Below the pieces are notes generated by a model. That model searched no databases. It was not told the DNA's origin and saw nothing but the letters and a program-made list of their open reading frames with translations. Below are positions 9,356 through 16,792 of a DNA stretch of 64,000 nt, one piece after another. The translations under genes and the position numbers were made by a program. Each line of letters starts with the position of its first letter. Within the stretch, counting starts at the first letter, position 1. This stretch comes from Archaeoglobales archaeon (GTDB taxonomy: Archaea > Halobacteriota > Archaeoglobi > Archaeoglobales > Archaeoglobaceae), in contig JASFYJ010000005.1 of assembly GCA_030055525.1 (NCBI GenBank), positions 53,429-117,428 of the forward strand, given 5' to 3'.

Positions 9356-10132
9356 TTAATCTTTCCATGATTCTTCATCTACCTTTGTACGCCATAAAGA
9401 ACTCATTATAGACGCTAACTTTGGGTTCTTGAACTTCTTCACTAACCTCAAATCGTTCGGATATCCGATAAATGGATCTATGCTTTTTTCAACTGTATTA
9501 ACGACCCAGATTCGAATTCTCTCTCTTTTAGCCTCTTCGGAGTATTGGGAGTAGAAATCTAAGAATGGATCTATCTTCTTCTCTGTGGGGACTACTATAG
9601 TATATATTCCATTAAAGCTTCTTGATAACTTTTTGTGTACTTCGAAATCTTCGTAAACGTCCTCTATTAGCGAATATACTACGTTGTAAATTTTATCACC
9701 GCTCACGTATCTTCGTATATACTCCCCATCATCTACCTCATAATCTTCAAAGAATGAATCTGTTACGGCCCTCATCACATGAAGCGAGTTAAAAAATTTT
9801 TTAGATTTTTCATATTCAACTAGCGAAATTTTAAAATCTTCCAATTCCACCAAACTTTTTTCGCGAACGTAGAAACTAATACCGTCTTTTTCGATATTTA
9901 CAAATCGAAGATTTTTTATTTTTATAAATTCCTCGAATAGATTGTTTACAAAATTTGAAACTTTTCTCTCTGTCAAACTCCTAGCTTCCTTTCCTAGGAC
10001 TACTAAATGAGCTCTTATAATTTTTCTTGCAATTTCTTCTTTCGTTACAACTTTTCGCCCTTCGATCATCCGGTATAGCATTTCGATAACATCCCGCTCC
10101 ATTTGAAAAAAGTTTATACCAATGTTTTTCAC
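9356..10132 (-). CDS. Conserved-looking archaeal protein of unknown function
   Basis: The protein (258 aa, or 248 from the internal ATG at MERDVIEML) has no signal peptide and no membrane helix. The first 80 residues look like a winged-helix segment (VVTKEEIARKIIRAHL followed by RKVSNFVNNLFEEF). The second half has alternating strands and helices (YTIVVPTEKKIDPF, RIRIWVVNTVEK), suggesting an alpha/beta domain. I do not recognise the family. Its start is about 60 bp from the divergent gene at 10191, so the two may share a promoter region. Confidence 0.6.
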   Translation of the reverse strand: MKNIGINFFQMERDVIEMLYRMIEGRKVVTKEEIARKIIRAHLVVLGKEARSLTERKVSNFVNNLFEEFIKIKNLRFVNIEKDGISFYVREKSLVELEDFKISLVEYEKSKKFFNSLHVMRAVTDSFFEDYEVDDGEYIRRYVSGDKIYNVVYSLIEDVYEDFEVHKKLSRSFNGIYTIVVPTEKKIDPFLDFYSQYSEEAKRERIRIWVVNTVEKSIDPFIGYPNDLRLVKKFKNPKLASIMSSLWRTKVDEESWKD

Positions 10133-10190
10133 TTTGTCGATAATCGTATATTTGAGCGAAAGGGATTTAAAAGAGTTTACAGATAAGATA

Positions 10191-10604
10191 ATGATTATGT
10201 ACCGATATCCGTTGGAGATCGTTTCGGATATCTACCTTAGCAAGGTTGGTGGATATAGCTACGAGTTGGATGAAAAAGAGGTAGGCATAAATGCAAAGGC
10301 TCTGGAAATGAACACATCTTTAATACCTAATGAGACCTTTGTCACTATTAGGTTGTTTAGAGGAAAAATTAAACCGTACTTTTTCAAGAGGAGGTTTTTG
10401 ATTGTTGGGGTAGAAGAAAACATGGATTGTTACGAGCTTACGAAGAATGGAGAGGTAGTACTCTCTGAAAGTTTGGGGGAAACTGTTGAAGTTGGAGAAG
10501 AAGTTATAATAAATGCTGTCGAGTTCTTTAGGGTTGATGGAGATTACTCTAATTTGTTAAAAGCGATTTTATGTCGCTTAGAGAGCCTGAAAAAAGAGAA
10601 TTGA
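10191..10604 (+). CDS. Small archaeal protein of unknown function
   Basis: The track ORF starts at 10122, inside the divergent gene's 5' end. ATG 10191 (or 10197) is more likely and gives a 137-aa soluble protein, MIMYRYPLEIVSD onward. It is rich in beta-strand patterns (FVTIRLFRGKIKPYFF, RFLIVGVEEN) and has no recognised motif. Its last 34 bp overlap the start of the PUA-domain gene downstream, so the two are probably co-translated. That hints at an RNA-related role, but only by association. Confidence 0.6.
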   Translation: MIMYRYPLEIVSDIYLSKVGGYSYELDEKEVGINAKALEMNTSLIPNETFVTIRLFRGKIKPYFFKRRFLIVGVEENMDCYELTKNGEVVLSESLGETVEVGEEVIINAVEFFRVDGDYSNLLKAILCRLESLKKEN

Positions 10605-11095
10605 AGGTTTTAGCTTCAGCAATCAATTTTTTTGGATCTAAGGAAGTAGTCGAGGATTTCAAACTTTTAGTCAAGGGGAGAGAACTTTATGCAGTATCTA
10701 AAGACTTATGGGATTTTATAAAAAACGCTAAAAATATAGAATGGATATGTGGTATAAAGTTGGGTGAAATTGGGAGCAGAAGACTGAAGTTATCTCTAGA
10801 GGGTTCTTTCTGGCTTGTAAAAAATGAAAAAAAGAATGTTTATGTAAATGAGAAAGGAGAAATGCTTTTTTTATACGGACGAGATTTATTTAAAAGTTCA
10901 GTTGAGAAGTACTCAGAATTCGAAGAGAACGAAATCGTTTTTGTATGCAACAAGTTCGGTGACATTTTAGGCATCGGAAAAACCAGATTTTCATCTTTCA
11001 AACTACAAGAAGTTGACCCTGAAAGGATCGTTGTTGAAAATCTTGTAGATAGAGGAGAATATATAAGACAGAAAAAACTTTACGACTCTTTTTAG
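10571..11095 (+). CDS. PUA-domain RNA-binding protein (Nip7-like)
   Basis: The 174-aa protein has an N-terminal alpha/beta pre-PUA domain (about 1-85) and a C-terminal PUA domain (about 88-160) containing VYVNEKGEMLFLYGRD and VFVCNKFGDILGIGKTRF. These match the strand-helix-strand pattern of PUA domains in archaeosine transglycosylase and Nip7. Archaeal Nip7-type proteins bind RNA and are linked to ribosome assembly. That role is plausible here, but the N-terminal domain is divergent and the exact family is not certain. The start overlaps the preceding gene by 34 bp. Confidence 0.65.
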   Translation: MSLREPEKRELKVLASAINFFGSKEVVEDFKLLVKGRELYAVSKDLWDFIKNAKNIEWICGIKLGEIGSRRLKLSLEGSFWLVKNEKKNVYVNEKGEMLFLYGRDLFKSSVEKYSEFEENEIVFVCNKFGDILGIGKTRFSSFKLQEVDPERIVVENLVDRGEYIRQKKLYDSF

Positions 11096-11158
11096 TTCTA
11101 AAAGCTATTTTTGAAATGCAAACGAGATTTTTATAAACTTCGAATCGATACAGAAGTT

Positions 11159-11968
11159 ATGGAGTGGTTTACAGAAAGGTACAACGGTTCGGGGCTTGAG
11201 ATAAAAGTTGTAAGAAAGATAGCTGAAGCGAGATCCATACAGCATATAGAAGTATATGAAACAGAGTTCTTTGGCAAGATGCTTGTGATAGATGGCAAAA
11301 TCCAGCTGACGGAACTTGATGAGGTGTTTTACCATGAAATGATTGTACATGTTCCAATGATGATGCATGAAGCTCCGAGGAAAGTGCTTGTTATTGGAGG
11401 TGGGGATGGAGGTACCTTGAGGGAAGTTCTAAAGCATGAAGTGGATGAAGTCGTTCTTGTAGAGATCGATAGAGCAGTTATAGATCTCTCGAGAGAGTAT
11501 CTGAAGATAGATCAGGGAGCATTTGAAGATGAAAGGGTTAGAATTGTAATAGAAGATGGACTCAAGTATGTTGAAAGATGCGAAGATCGTTTCGATGTGA
11601 TAATCGTTGATAGCACAGATCCTGTAGGGGTTAGTGACCCGCTTTTCGACGAAAAATTTTTCAAAAATGCCTCAAAAATATGTGATATTATCTGCTGTCA
11701 AGCACAGTCGCCGATTGTTCAAAAACACCTTTTCATAAAACTCTGGAAAAACGCTAAAGCTTTCGAAAAAAGGAGAGTTTATCTGTCATATATACCCACT
11801 TATCCTCTAGGATATTGGGCGTTCATTGTCGCTGGACAGGTAGACAAATTTTTTGAAGAGAGGTTCGGTAAATTAAAAGGGAAAGTCAAACACTATAATC
11901 CCGAGCTTCATAGAGCTGCGTTTGCTTTACCTGAGTGGTTAAAGAGGGAGATAGATGTATCTGGATAA
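11159..11968 (+). CDS. speE: Polyamine aminopropyltransferase (spermidine synthase)
   Basis: SpeE transfers an aminopropyl group from decarboxylated S-adenosylmethionine to a diamine or agmatine, giving the polyamines that stabilise nucleic acids in thermophiles. The protein (269 aa) has the nucleotide-binding motif VIGGGDGGTLREVLKH, the acidic LVEID turn and the VDSTDPVG gatekeeper loop, with YHEM preceding. The track ORF uses a TTG at 11111. ATG 11159 (MEWFTERYNG) is preferred because the family begins there and a TATA-like TTTTTATAAA lies about 28 bp upstream. The stop overlaps the start of the aconitase X gene. Confidence 0.92.
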   Translation: MEWFTERYNGSGLEIKVVRKIAEARSIQHIEVYETEFFGKMLVIDGKIQLTELDEVFYHEMIVHVPMMMHEAPRKVLVIGGGDGGTLREVLKHEVDEVVLVEIDRAVIDLSREYLKIDQGAFEDERVRIVIEDGLKYVERCEDRFDVIIVDSTDPVGVSDPLFDEKFFKNASKICDIICCQAQSPIVQKHLFIKLWKNAKAFEKRRVYLSYIPTYPLGYWAFIVAGQVDKFFEERFGKLKGKVKHYNPELHRAAFALPEWLKREIDVSG

Positions 11969-13076
11969 AGAGGAAGAAAAAATGCTTGAAAGTGAAAATG
12001 AAACTGTTTCAAAAGCTATGGAGTTACTTGTAACTCTTGGAAAGATGTTCAAAGCTGAAAGACTTGTTAAAATAAAGTCTGCTCACATATCAGGAATAAG
12101 CTACGATAATATCGGTGATCCTGGTTTGGAGTGGATTGAGTCTTTGAATGCCAGAGTTTCTGTACCTACTACTGTAAATCCAGCTGGAATGGATCTGAAG
12201 AAATGGAAAGAAATGGGGATCGATGAGCGGTTTTATGAAAAACAAATAAGAATACTGAAAGCGTTGAAAAATCTTGGAGCCGATCTGACGCTGACATGTA
12301 CACCTTACTATATAAACAGACCAAGCTTTGGTGACCACTTGGCTTGGGCTGAGAGTTCGGCTGTAGTTTATGCAAATTCAATTTTAGGTGCTAGAACTAA
12401 TAGAGAAGCTGGAATAACATCTATAGCAGCGGCGATTACTGGCAGGACTTTGTACTTCGGTTTACACATTAAAGAAAACAGAATGCCAACCGTAACTGTA
12501 AAAGCAAAGGGCAATCTAGCAGCGGTTGGATACATTGCGGGGAAAGAGCTTAGAGGAGAGATCCCTTATTTTATATTTGAAAAAAAGCCATCGGAATGGG
12601 AGCTTAAGCAACTTGCAGCATCCTTGGCAGCGACTGGAAGTGTTGCTATGTTCCATGCTGAAGAGATAACTCCAGAGTTTAGAGATTTTGATGTTCCAAA
12701 GGAAATAGTTGAAGTGGAAGGAAAGTTGGAAAAAGAGTGTAACGCGGATTTGATAGCCATCGGGTGTCCGCATGCGTCAAAGGAAGAGTTAGAGGAGATT
12801 CTAAAGCTAATCGGAGATGAAAAAATAAAAAGGGAACTTTGGATTTTTACTTCACGAAGAATTGCTGAGGAGAGTATAGATCTGGTAAGAAAACTAGAGA
12901 AGATGGGGGCTAAAGTGTATTGCGACACCTGCATGGTCGTCTCTCCAGCTTCAGATAGATTCAAATGCGTAATGGTAAACTCTGGAAAGGCTTTGCACTA
13001 CATTCCGGAAAGAAGAAAATGCGAAGTAGCCTTCTCCGATTTAAAAAATTGTATCAGAATTGCAAAAACCCCTTAA
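11955..13076 (+). CDS. Aconitase X catalytic (large) subunit; phosphomevalonate dehydratase large subunit
   Basis: This DUF521/aconitase X protein has 373 residues. In the archaeal mevalonate pathway the AcnX large and small (DUF126) subunits form phosphomevalonate dehydratase, an Fe-S enzyme that makes trans-anhydromevalonate phosphate. Visible family features are SAHISGISYDN near residue 36, LTLTCTPYY, the GARTNREAG loop, IGCPHAS and CDTCMVVSP. The last three contain or sit near the Fe-S cysteines. It overlaps speE by 14 bp. The small subunit is not adjacent and must be elsewhere. HMG-CoA synthase of the same pathway is at 52.4 kb. Confidence 0.88.
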   Translation: MYLDKEEEKMLESENETVSKAMELLVTLGKMFKAERLVKIKSAHISGISYDNIGDPGLEWIESLNARVSVPTTVNPAGMDLKKWKEMGIDERFYEKQIRILKALKNLGADLTLTCTPYYINRPSFGDHLAWAESSAVVYANSILGARTNREAGITSIAAAITGRTLYFGLHIKENRMPTVTVKAKGNLAAVGYIAGKELRGEIPYFIFEKKPSEWELKQLAASLAATGSVAMFHAEEITPEFRDFDVPKEIVEVEGKLEKECNADLIAIGCPHASKEELEEILKLIGDEKIKRELWIFTSRRIAEESIDLVRKLEKMGAKVYCDTCMVVSPASDRFKCVMVNSGKALHYIPERRKCEVAFSDLKNCIRIAKTP

Positions 13077-13491
13077 GCCAGCCAACTATCTTCTCCTCAT
13101 CTATTGCATCCTTTTTAATAAGTAGGTATTCTACATCTTTTGCCTTCTTTTTGGCCATCCCTTTGTAGAATTCTGCGTACCTTTTTTCATCAAAACCGCC
13201 GTAGGTTATTACTAGACCGATCTTTTTTGCGTTCATCCTTCTCATAAAATACGTAACTGGCGGACAGTTGAAGGTCCACTTCGGAAAGCAGATTATTATA
13301 GCATCTTTTGTAACTTTTTCGAATTTTGCCGGTATTTCGAGCAGGGGGATGAATGAAAGAAGCAACCAGATTATGTAGGGTAATTTAAAAGATCTTATTT
13401 CAAAGATCCTGCAGTTTAAAGCTTTTCCGATTATTTCTGCTACTCTCTTTGAATTGCCTGTGAATGTGAAATAATAAACCGCCACTTCCAT
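13054..13491 (-). CDS. Flavodoxin-like protein
   Basis: This 145-aa soluble protein begins VAVYYFTFTGNSKRVAEII, the FMN phosphate-binding loop (T-x-T-GNS) of flavodoxin-fold proteins. It continues through FPKWTFNCPPVTYFMR to LVITYGGF, which fits the second and third flavin-contact loops. It is probably a small FMN electron carrier or NAD(P)H-linked flavoprotein. A hydrophobic stretch (YIIWLLLSFIPLLEI) after the first helix is unusual and may form a membrane contact. The gene is convergent with the aconitase X gene, overlapping by 23 bp, and divergent from the COG1395-type regulator. Confidence 0.75.
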   Translation of the reverse strand: MEVAVYYFTFTGNSKRVAEIIGKALNCRIFEIRSFKLPYIIWLLLSFIPLLEIPAKFEKVTKDAIIICFPKWTFNCPPVTYFMRRMNAKKIGLVITYGGFDEKRYAEFYKGMAKKKAKDVEYLLIKKDAIDEEKIVGWLKGFLQF

Positions 13492-13535
13492 GAACAGATA
13501 AACTTAATATAACATAAATACCTACTCTTTATGAG

Positions 13536-14474
13536 ATGCAGATAGTACTGTTGGAATCTGTAATGAGAATACTCAAGAAGGCTGGCTTTTCAATGGCAAA
13601 CTTAGCTGATACTAAGCCAAGATGTTTCGATGTGGTAGCGAAGAGGGGTGATGAACTATATCTAGTAAAGGTTCTGTACAACGTTGACTCTCTAAAACCA
13701 GAATCGGCGGAAGAGATTAAGAAGCTTTCAAGATTACTGTCTGCTGTGCCAGTTATAGTAGGAGAAAGGTTCAAGAACGATTTTCTTGAAAGGGGGGTCG
13801 TTTACACGAGATATGGTATACCTGTTGTCAATTTAGCTACATTTTATGATTACGTTGTAGAGAACATTCCACCGCTAATTTATTCCGCTCCCGGCGGTTA
13901 CTATGTAAGAATCGATGGCAAAAAAATCAGAGAGATACGTGAAAAACTTGGAATAAGTATAGGAGACATGGCAAAAAGGCTTGGTGTTTCGAGGAGAACT
14001 GCAAAGAAGTATGAAGAGGATATAGACACGAATTTGGAAACAGCTGCAAAAATAGAGGAACTACTTGGAACTCAAGTTATTAAAGCAATTGAATTCAAGT
14101 CTTTCGTAGATTACGATTTGGGAGAGATGGAAGAATCAAGTGAAAAAACAAAATTCGATGAAACTTTGGTACATCTTTCTGAGATAGGTGTAAAGGTACA
14201 TCCTGTAAAACAAGCACCGTTTGATGCGGTATCTCTTGCAGAAGACGAACTAGTTCTTACCGGTGTAAAGCCGGTGAGAGAAATCAAAAGAAGGGCGATG
14301 ATATTTGGGGAAATATCCCGTGTAACGGAGAGTAGAGCAGCTTATATAACTGAAAAAGATGTAAAGGTCAACATAAGATCGGTCGTCTTCATTTTGAAAG
14401 AGGAACTAGGTTCTATAACTTCAGCGAAAGATTTTATATCTCTTATAGATGAAAAAGCTAAAGGTGAGAAGTGA
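13536..14474 (+). CDS. Archaeal HTH transcriptional regulator (COG1395 type)
   Basis: The 312-aa protein matches the archaeal family annotated as putative HTH-type transcriptional regulatory protein. The N-terminal 130 residues form an alpha/beta domain (CFDVVAKRGDELYLVKVL). A Cro/C1-type helix-turn-helix follows at about 130-185 (IREKLGISIGDMAKRLGVSRRTAKKYEE), and then a C-terminal domain conserved across euryarchaeotes. The DNA targets are unknown. Its TGA overlaps the ATG of the flavin-reductase gene (TGATG), so the two are translationally coupled and may be functionally linked, for example in redox-responsive control (inference). Confidence 0.82.
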   Translation: MQIVLLESVMRILKKAGFSMANLADTKPRCFDVVAKRGDELYLVKVLYNVDSLKPESAEEIKKLSRLLSAVPVIVGERFKNDFLERGVVYTRYGIPVVNLATFYDYVVENIPPLIYSAPGGYYVRIDGKKIREIREKLGISIGDMAKRLGVSRRTAKKYEEDIDTNLETAAKIEELLGTQVIKAIEFKSFVDYDLGEMEESSEKTKFDETLVHLSEIGVKVHPVKQAPFDAVSLAEDELVLTGVKPVREIKRRAMIFGEISRVTESRAAYITEKDVKVNIRSVVFILKEELGSITSAKDFISLIDEKAKGEK

Positions 14475-14986
14475 TGCTTGAATATTTGTACCCTCTTCGA
14501 ACGTATCTGATCGTTTCCGGGGTTGAAAAACCGAATATCATGGCTGCAGACTGGGTAGTACCTTTGTCGTTCAATCCTCAGCTTTTAGGTGTTGCAGTGG
14601 GTCGTCAGAGGTATACCCATAAGTTAATAAAAGAACTTGGTGAATTCGTGGTAGCTGTACCAACCCTAGAGCTTTTGAAAGAAGTTTGGATAGCAGGGAC
14701 CTTAAGTGGGGCGAAAGAAGATAAGTTAGCTAGGATGAAATTAACTTTACTTAAATCGAAGAAGGTGAAAGTACCATCTATAAAAGAATGCCAAGCCAAC
14801 TTGGAGTGCAGAGTCGTTAAAGAGTTAGAAGTGGGAGATCATACGCTTTTTGTTGGGGAAATAGTCGATGTAACTTTTGGAGATGCATTCATTAAAGGGA
14901 AACCAGATCTGAGTTACAGATATATAATGCATGCTGGTTTTGGTAACAACTTCACAACAAATACGAATGAAAAATTCGAAATTTAA
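14474..14986 (+). CDS. Flavin reductase-like (flavoredoxin-type) protein
   Basis: This is a 170-aa FMN-binding split-barrel protein. The pattern PNIMAADWVVPLSFNPQLLGVAVG followed by KLIKELGEFVVAVPT is typical of the flavin reductase-like domain found in flavoredoxins and related archaeal proteins. The family binds FMN and transfers electrons between ferredoxin or NAD(P)H and acceptors. ATG 14474 overlaps the upstream stop codon and has an AAGGTGAG ribosome-binding site, so it is preferred over the GTG at 14471. It is co-transcribed with the upstream HTH regulator. Confidence 0.85.
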   Translation: MLEYLYPLRTYLIVSGVEKPNIMAADWVVPLSFNPQLLGVAVGRQRYTHKLIKELGEFVVAVPTLELLKEVWIAGTLSGAKEDKLARMKLTLLKSKKVKVPSIKECQANLECRVVKELEVGDHTLFVGEIVDVTFGDAFIKGKPDLSYRYIMHAGFGNNFTTNTNEKFEI

Positions 14987-15580
14987 CTAAAATTTTTTCG
15001 CCTGATATATAATAGCTACATAAGAGCCGGCAAAGAGTGATATCAAAAATAGCGCTATCGCTCTGTATATCTGGTTTTCTCCTGAAACTGACTCTATTTG
15101 GGATCTAAGATCTTGAATCTCAGAAGTTTTGCTTGTTAACTCAACTTTCATTTTTGCCAAATCCAGCTGCAGCCTTTCAATGTTATCGTTTAGAAGCTTG
15201 TTTTGGACTTCTAACATACTTTTTTCTTTCTCAAGTTCGTCAACTCTTTTGTTTAGCTCAGATAATGTCTCTTCATATCTTTTTAATTGTCCTTTTAATT
15301 TTATAAATTTCATCTGATAGTTAGTTGCCGAACCGATAATCTGACTCTCATTGACTTCTTTAACCTCCAAATCCAAAAATTCTGTACCGTTGACTAGTAA
15401 AAAGTACTTTCCAGCAGAGCAGTTGAGGCCAACATACAGATAATGCTCTCCTGGATCCGCAAAAGTTGAATCTAGAAAGAGACAATTGCTGCTGACGCTC
15501 AGATAAGCCGATTCGTTGAGGTTGAAACTTATGATGTCTCCGGGTATAGCGAGGATTGCCAAAATTAGCATCTCTATCAT
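14987..15580 (-). CDS. Extracytoplasmic coiled-coil protein with C-terminal membrane anchor
   Basis: This 197-residue protein of unknown function has a short N-terminal hydrophobic segment (signal-like, IEMLILAILAIPG) and a small beta-type domain of about 60 residues with two Cys. A long coiled coil (about 85-165) follows, then a C-terminal membrane helix (about 170-190) and a short basic tail. It is last in a four-gene minus-strand cluster, and its start overlaps the stop of the roadblock gene (ATGA type). The layout resembles the two surface proteins at 1.6-3.8 kb, but I see no clear sequence identity. Confidence 0.7.
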   Translation of the reverse strand: MIEMLILAILAIPGDIISFNLNESAYLSVSSNCLFLDSTFADPGEHYLYVGLNCSAGKYFLLVNGTEFLDLEVKEVNESQIIGSATNYQMKFIKLKGQLKRYEETLSELNKRVDELEKEKSMLEVQNKLLNDNIERLQLDLAKMKVELTSKTSEIQDLRSQIESVSGENQIYRAIALFLISLFAGSYVAIIYQAKKF

Positions 15581-16095
15581 ATCAACCCCCCAAGAAGTGT
15601 ATTAACCTCTTCTCGAATTGATTCTACTTCTCTCTTAGAAACATCCCTTGCAACCCTTGCGTGCAAAATTATATCTTCATTTAGCTGAGCAACCAAGACC
15701 CTTTTATCTCCGGAAGACAGGACGGCTTTATCTACATCTAAAACACTTTTTATCACCTTCATAATTTCCGGAGCAATAGCTGCATCACTTTCGGGAGTTT
15801 TGCTGTTTGAAGCTATTACCAAGCCATCGTTAGTAAGCATTGTTACATCGGTGAGCATGTATCTAGCTGCAACGTACTCTACCAACTCCTCCAAGCTCTT
15901 TGGTGGGCCTCTTTCAAGTTTTTTCACTCCCTCCTTTTCGAGAAACTCACTTATAACATTCACTCTTGTTGTCATCTTTAAAGATTTAGCTTCGTTCACT
16001 TCTCTCTCTAAAATTCTGTTTGTAGCGATGAATCCCAAAATTGAACCAGAGGCTGCAGCTATTGCGAAAACTACTAAATCTATCATTCTGGTCAC
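15577..16095 (-). CDS. Membrane-tethered roadblock/LC7-domain protein
   Basis: The 172-aa protein starts with a membrane helix (about residues 5-25, LVVFAIAAASGSILGFIA). A linker follows, and then a roadblock/LC7-like domain (about 68-165) with the pattern MLTNDGLVIASNS and RVLVAQLNEDIILHARV. Roadblock proteins usually pair with small MglA-type GTPases or act in signalling scaffolds. Here the domain would face the cytoplasm, tethered to the membrane. It overlaps both neighbours by 4 bp, so the four genes form one tight operon. No GTPase gene is in the cluster. Confidence 0.7.
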   Translation of the reverse strand: MTRMIDLVVFAIAAASGSILGFIATNRILEREVNEAKSLKMTTRVNVISEFLEKEGVKKLERGPPKSLEELVEYVAARYMLTDVTMLTNDGLVIASNSKTPESDAAIAPEIMKVIKSVLDVDKAVLSSGDKRVLVAQLNEDIILHARVARDVSKREVESIREEVNTLLGGLI

Positions 16096-16379
16096 CTCAT
16101 AAGTTTGGCAACCTCTTCAAGACTCATGCTGTCGACTTTTTCAGCCAACTTGAATGCATCATCCAATTTTGTCATATCCAATTTGTTGCAGTTTTTTATC
16201 AGATTTTTTGCCTTCAACTTTGCAAGACCGGCTTTACTTTTTTCAACGCAAACCATCGCAGAAGAGTCCCTCTTTTCGAAGTATATTGCTAGAGATGCTG
16301 TTATTATGAGAGCCTCATCCACAGAAGAGTTCAGAATTTCAAAAAGATCTTCATCGCAGTTGCCAAACTTTTTCACCAT
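16092..16379 (-). CDS. Small protein of unknown function in roadblock operon
   Basis: The protein (95 aa from the preferred ATG at 16379, MVKKFGNCDEDLF) is soluble and mostly helical, with two Cys (positions about 8 and 45). The track start at 16415 overlaps the upstream gene. ATG 16379 lies 1 bp after that gene's stop and has a GAAGGGTAA site just ahead. I do not recognise a family. Its position between the upstream small protein and the roadblock gene suggests a shared complex or pathway. Confidence 0.6.
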   Translation of the reverse strand: MVKKFGNCDEDLFEILNSSVDEALIITASLAIYFEKRDSSAMVCVEKSKAGLAKLKAKNLIKNCNKLDMTKLDDAFKLAEKVDSMSLEEVAKLMR

Positions 16380-16380
16380 G

Positions 16381-16671
16381 TTACCCTTCTTCAGAATGTA
16401 TTGCATCATCCACACCTCTTAACTCTTTAAGGAGTTCAAGTATGTTATCTTCACGCATTGGAAAAATCAAAAATTTATCTTTAGATTTATATACGCACAT
16501 CTTCATTCCAGCGTTGAAGTAACCTATTTCAAAATCATCAGGCAATTTTTTTACTATCTCAATGATTTTTTTTGCAGCATCATCTTCTTCTTTGCTTAGA
16601 AGGTAGGATCTAACCTCGTTTTTGCTTACTATACAGTATCCCCTTCTGAGCGCTCGGTAAAGTTTGCTCAT
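16381..16671 (-). CDS. Small protein of unknown function, first gene of roadblock operon
   Basis: The protein (96 aa from ATG 16671, MSKLYRALRRGY) is soluble. A strand pattern in the middle (EIGYFNAGMKMCVYKSKDKFLIFP) could be a small roadblock-like or profilin-like sheet, but this is uncertain. A TATA element around 16697-16709 lies about 30 bp upstream, so this is the likely head of the four-gene operon. The track start at 16683 would place the initiator at or before the predicted transcript start. Confidence 0.55.
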   Translation of the reverse strand: MSKLYRALRRGYCIVSKNEVRSYLLSKEEDDAAKKIIEIVKKLPDDFEIGYFNAGMKMCVYKSKDKFLIFPMREDNILELLKELRGVDDAIHSEEG

Positions 16672-16792
16672 AATACTTATCATGGTTTTTTTTAATGGTA
16701 TTTAAACTTTTCTTAAAGAGAACATCAATAACTTTCGAGTTGCAACTTAGTGTTTTTGCAGCTTCTTCGGAGTTAGGACAAAATAAATTAAA

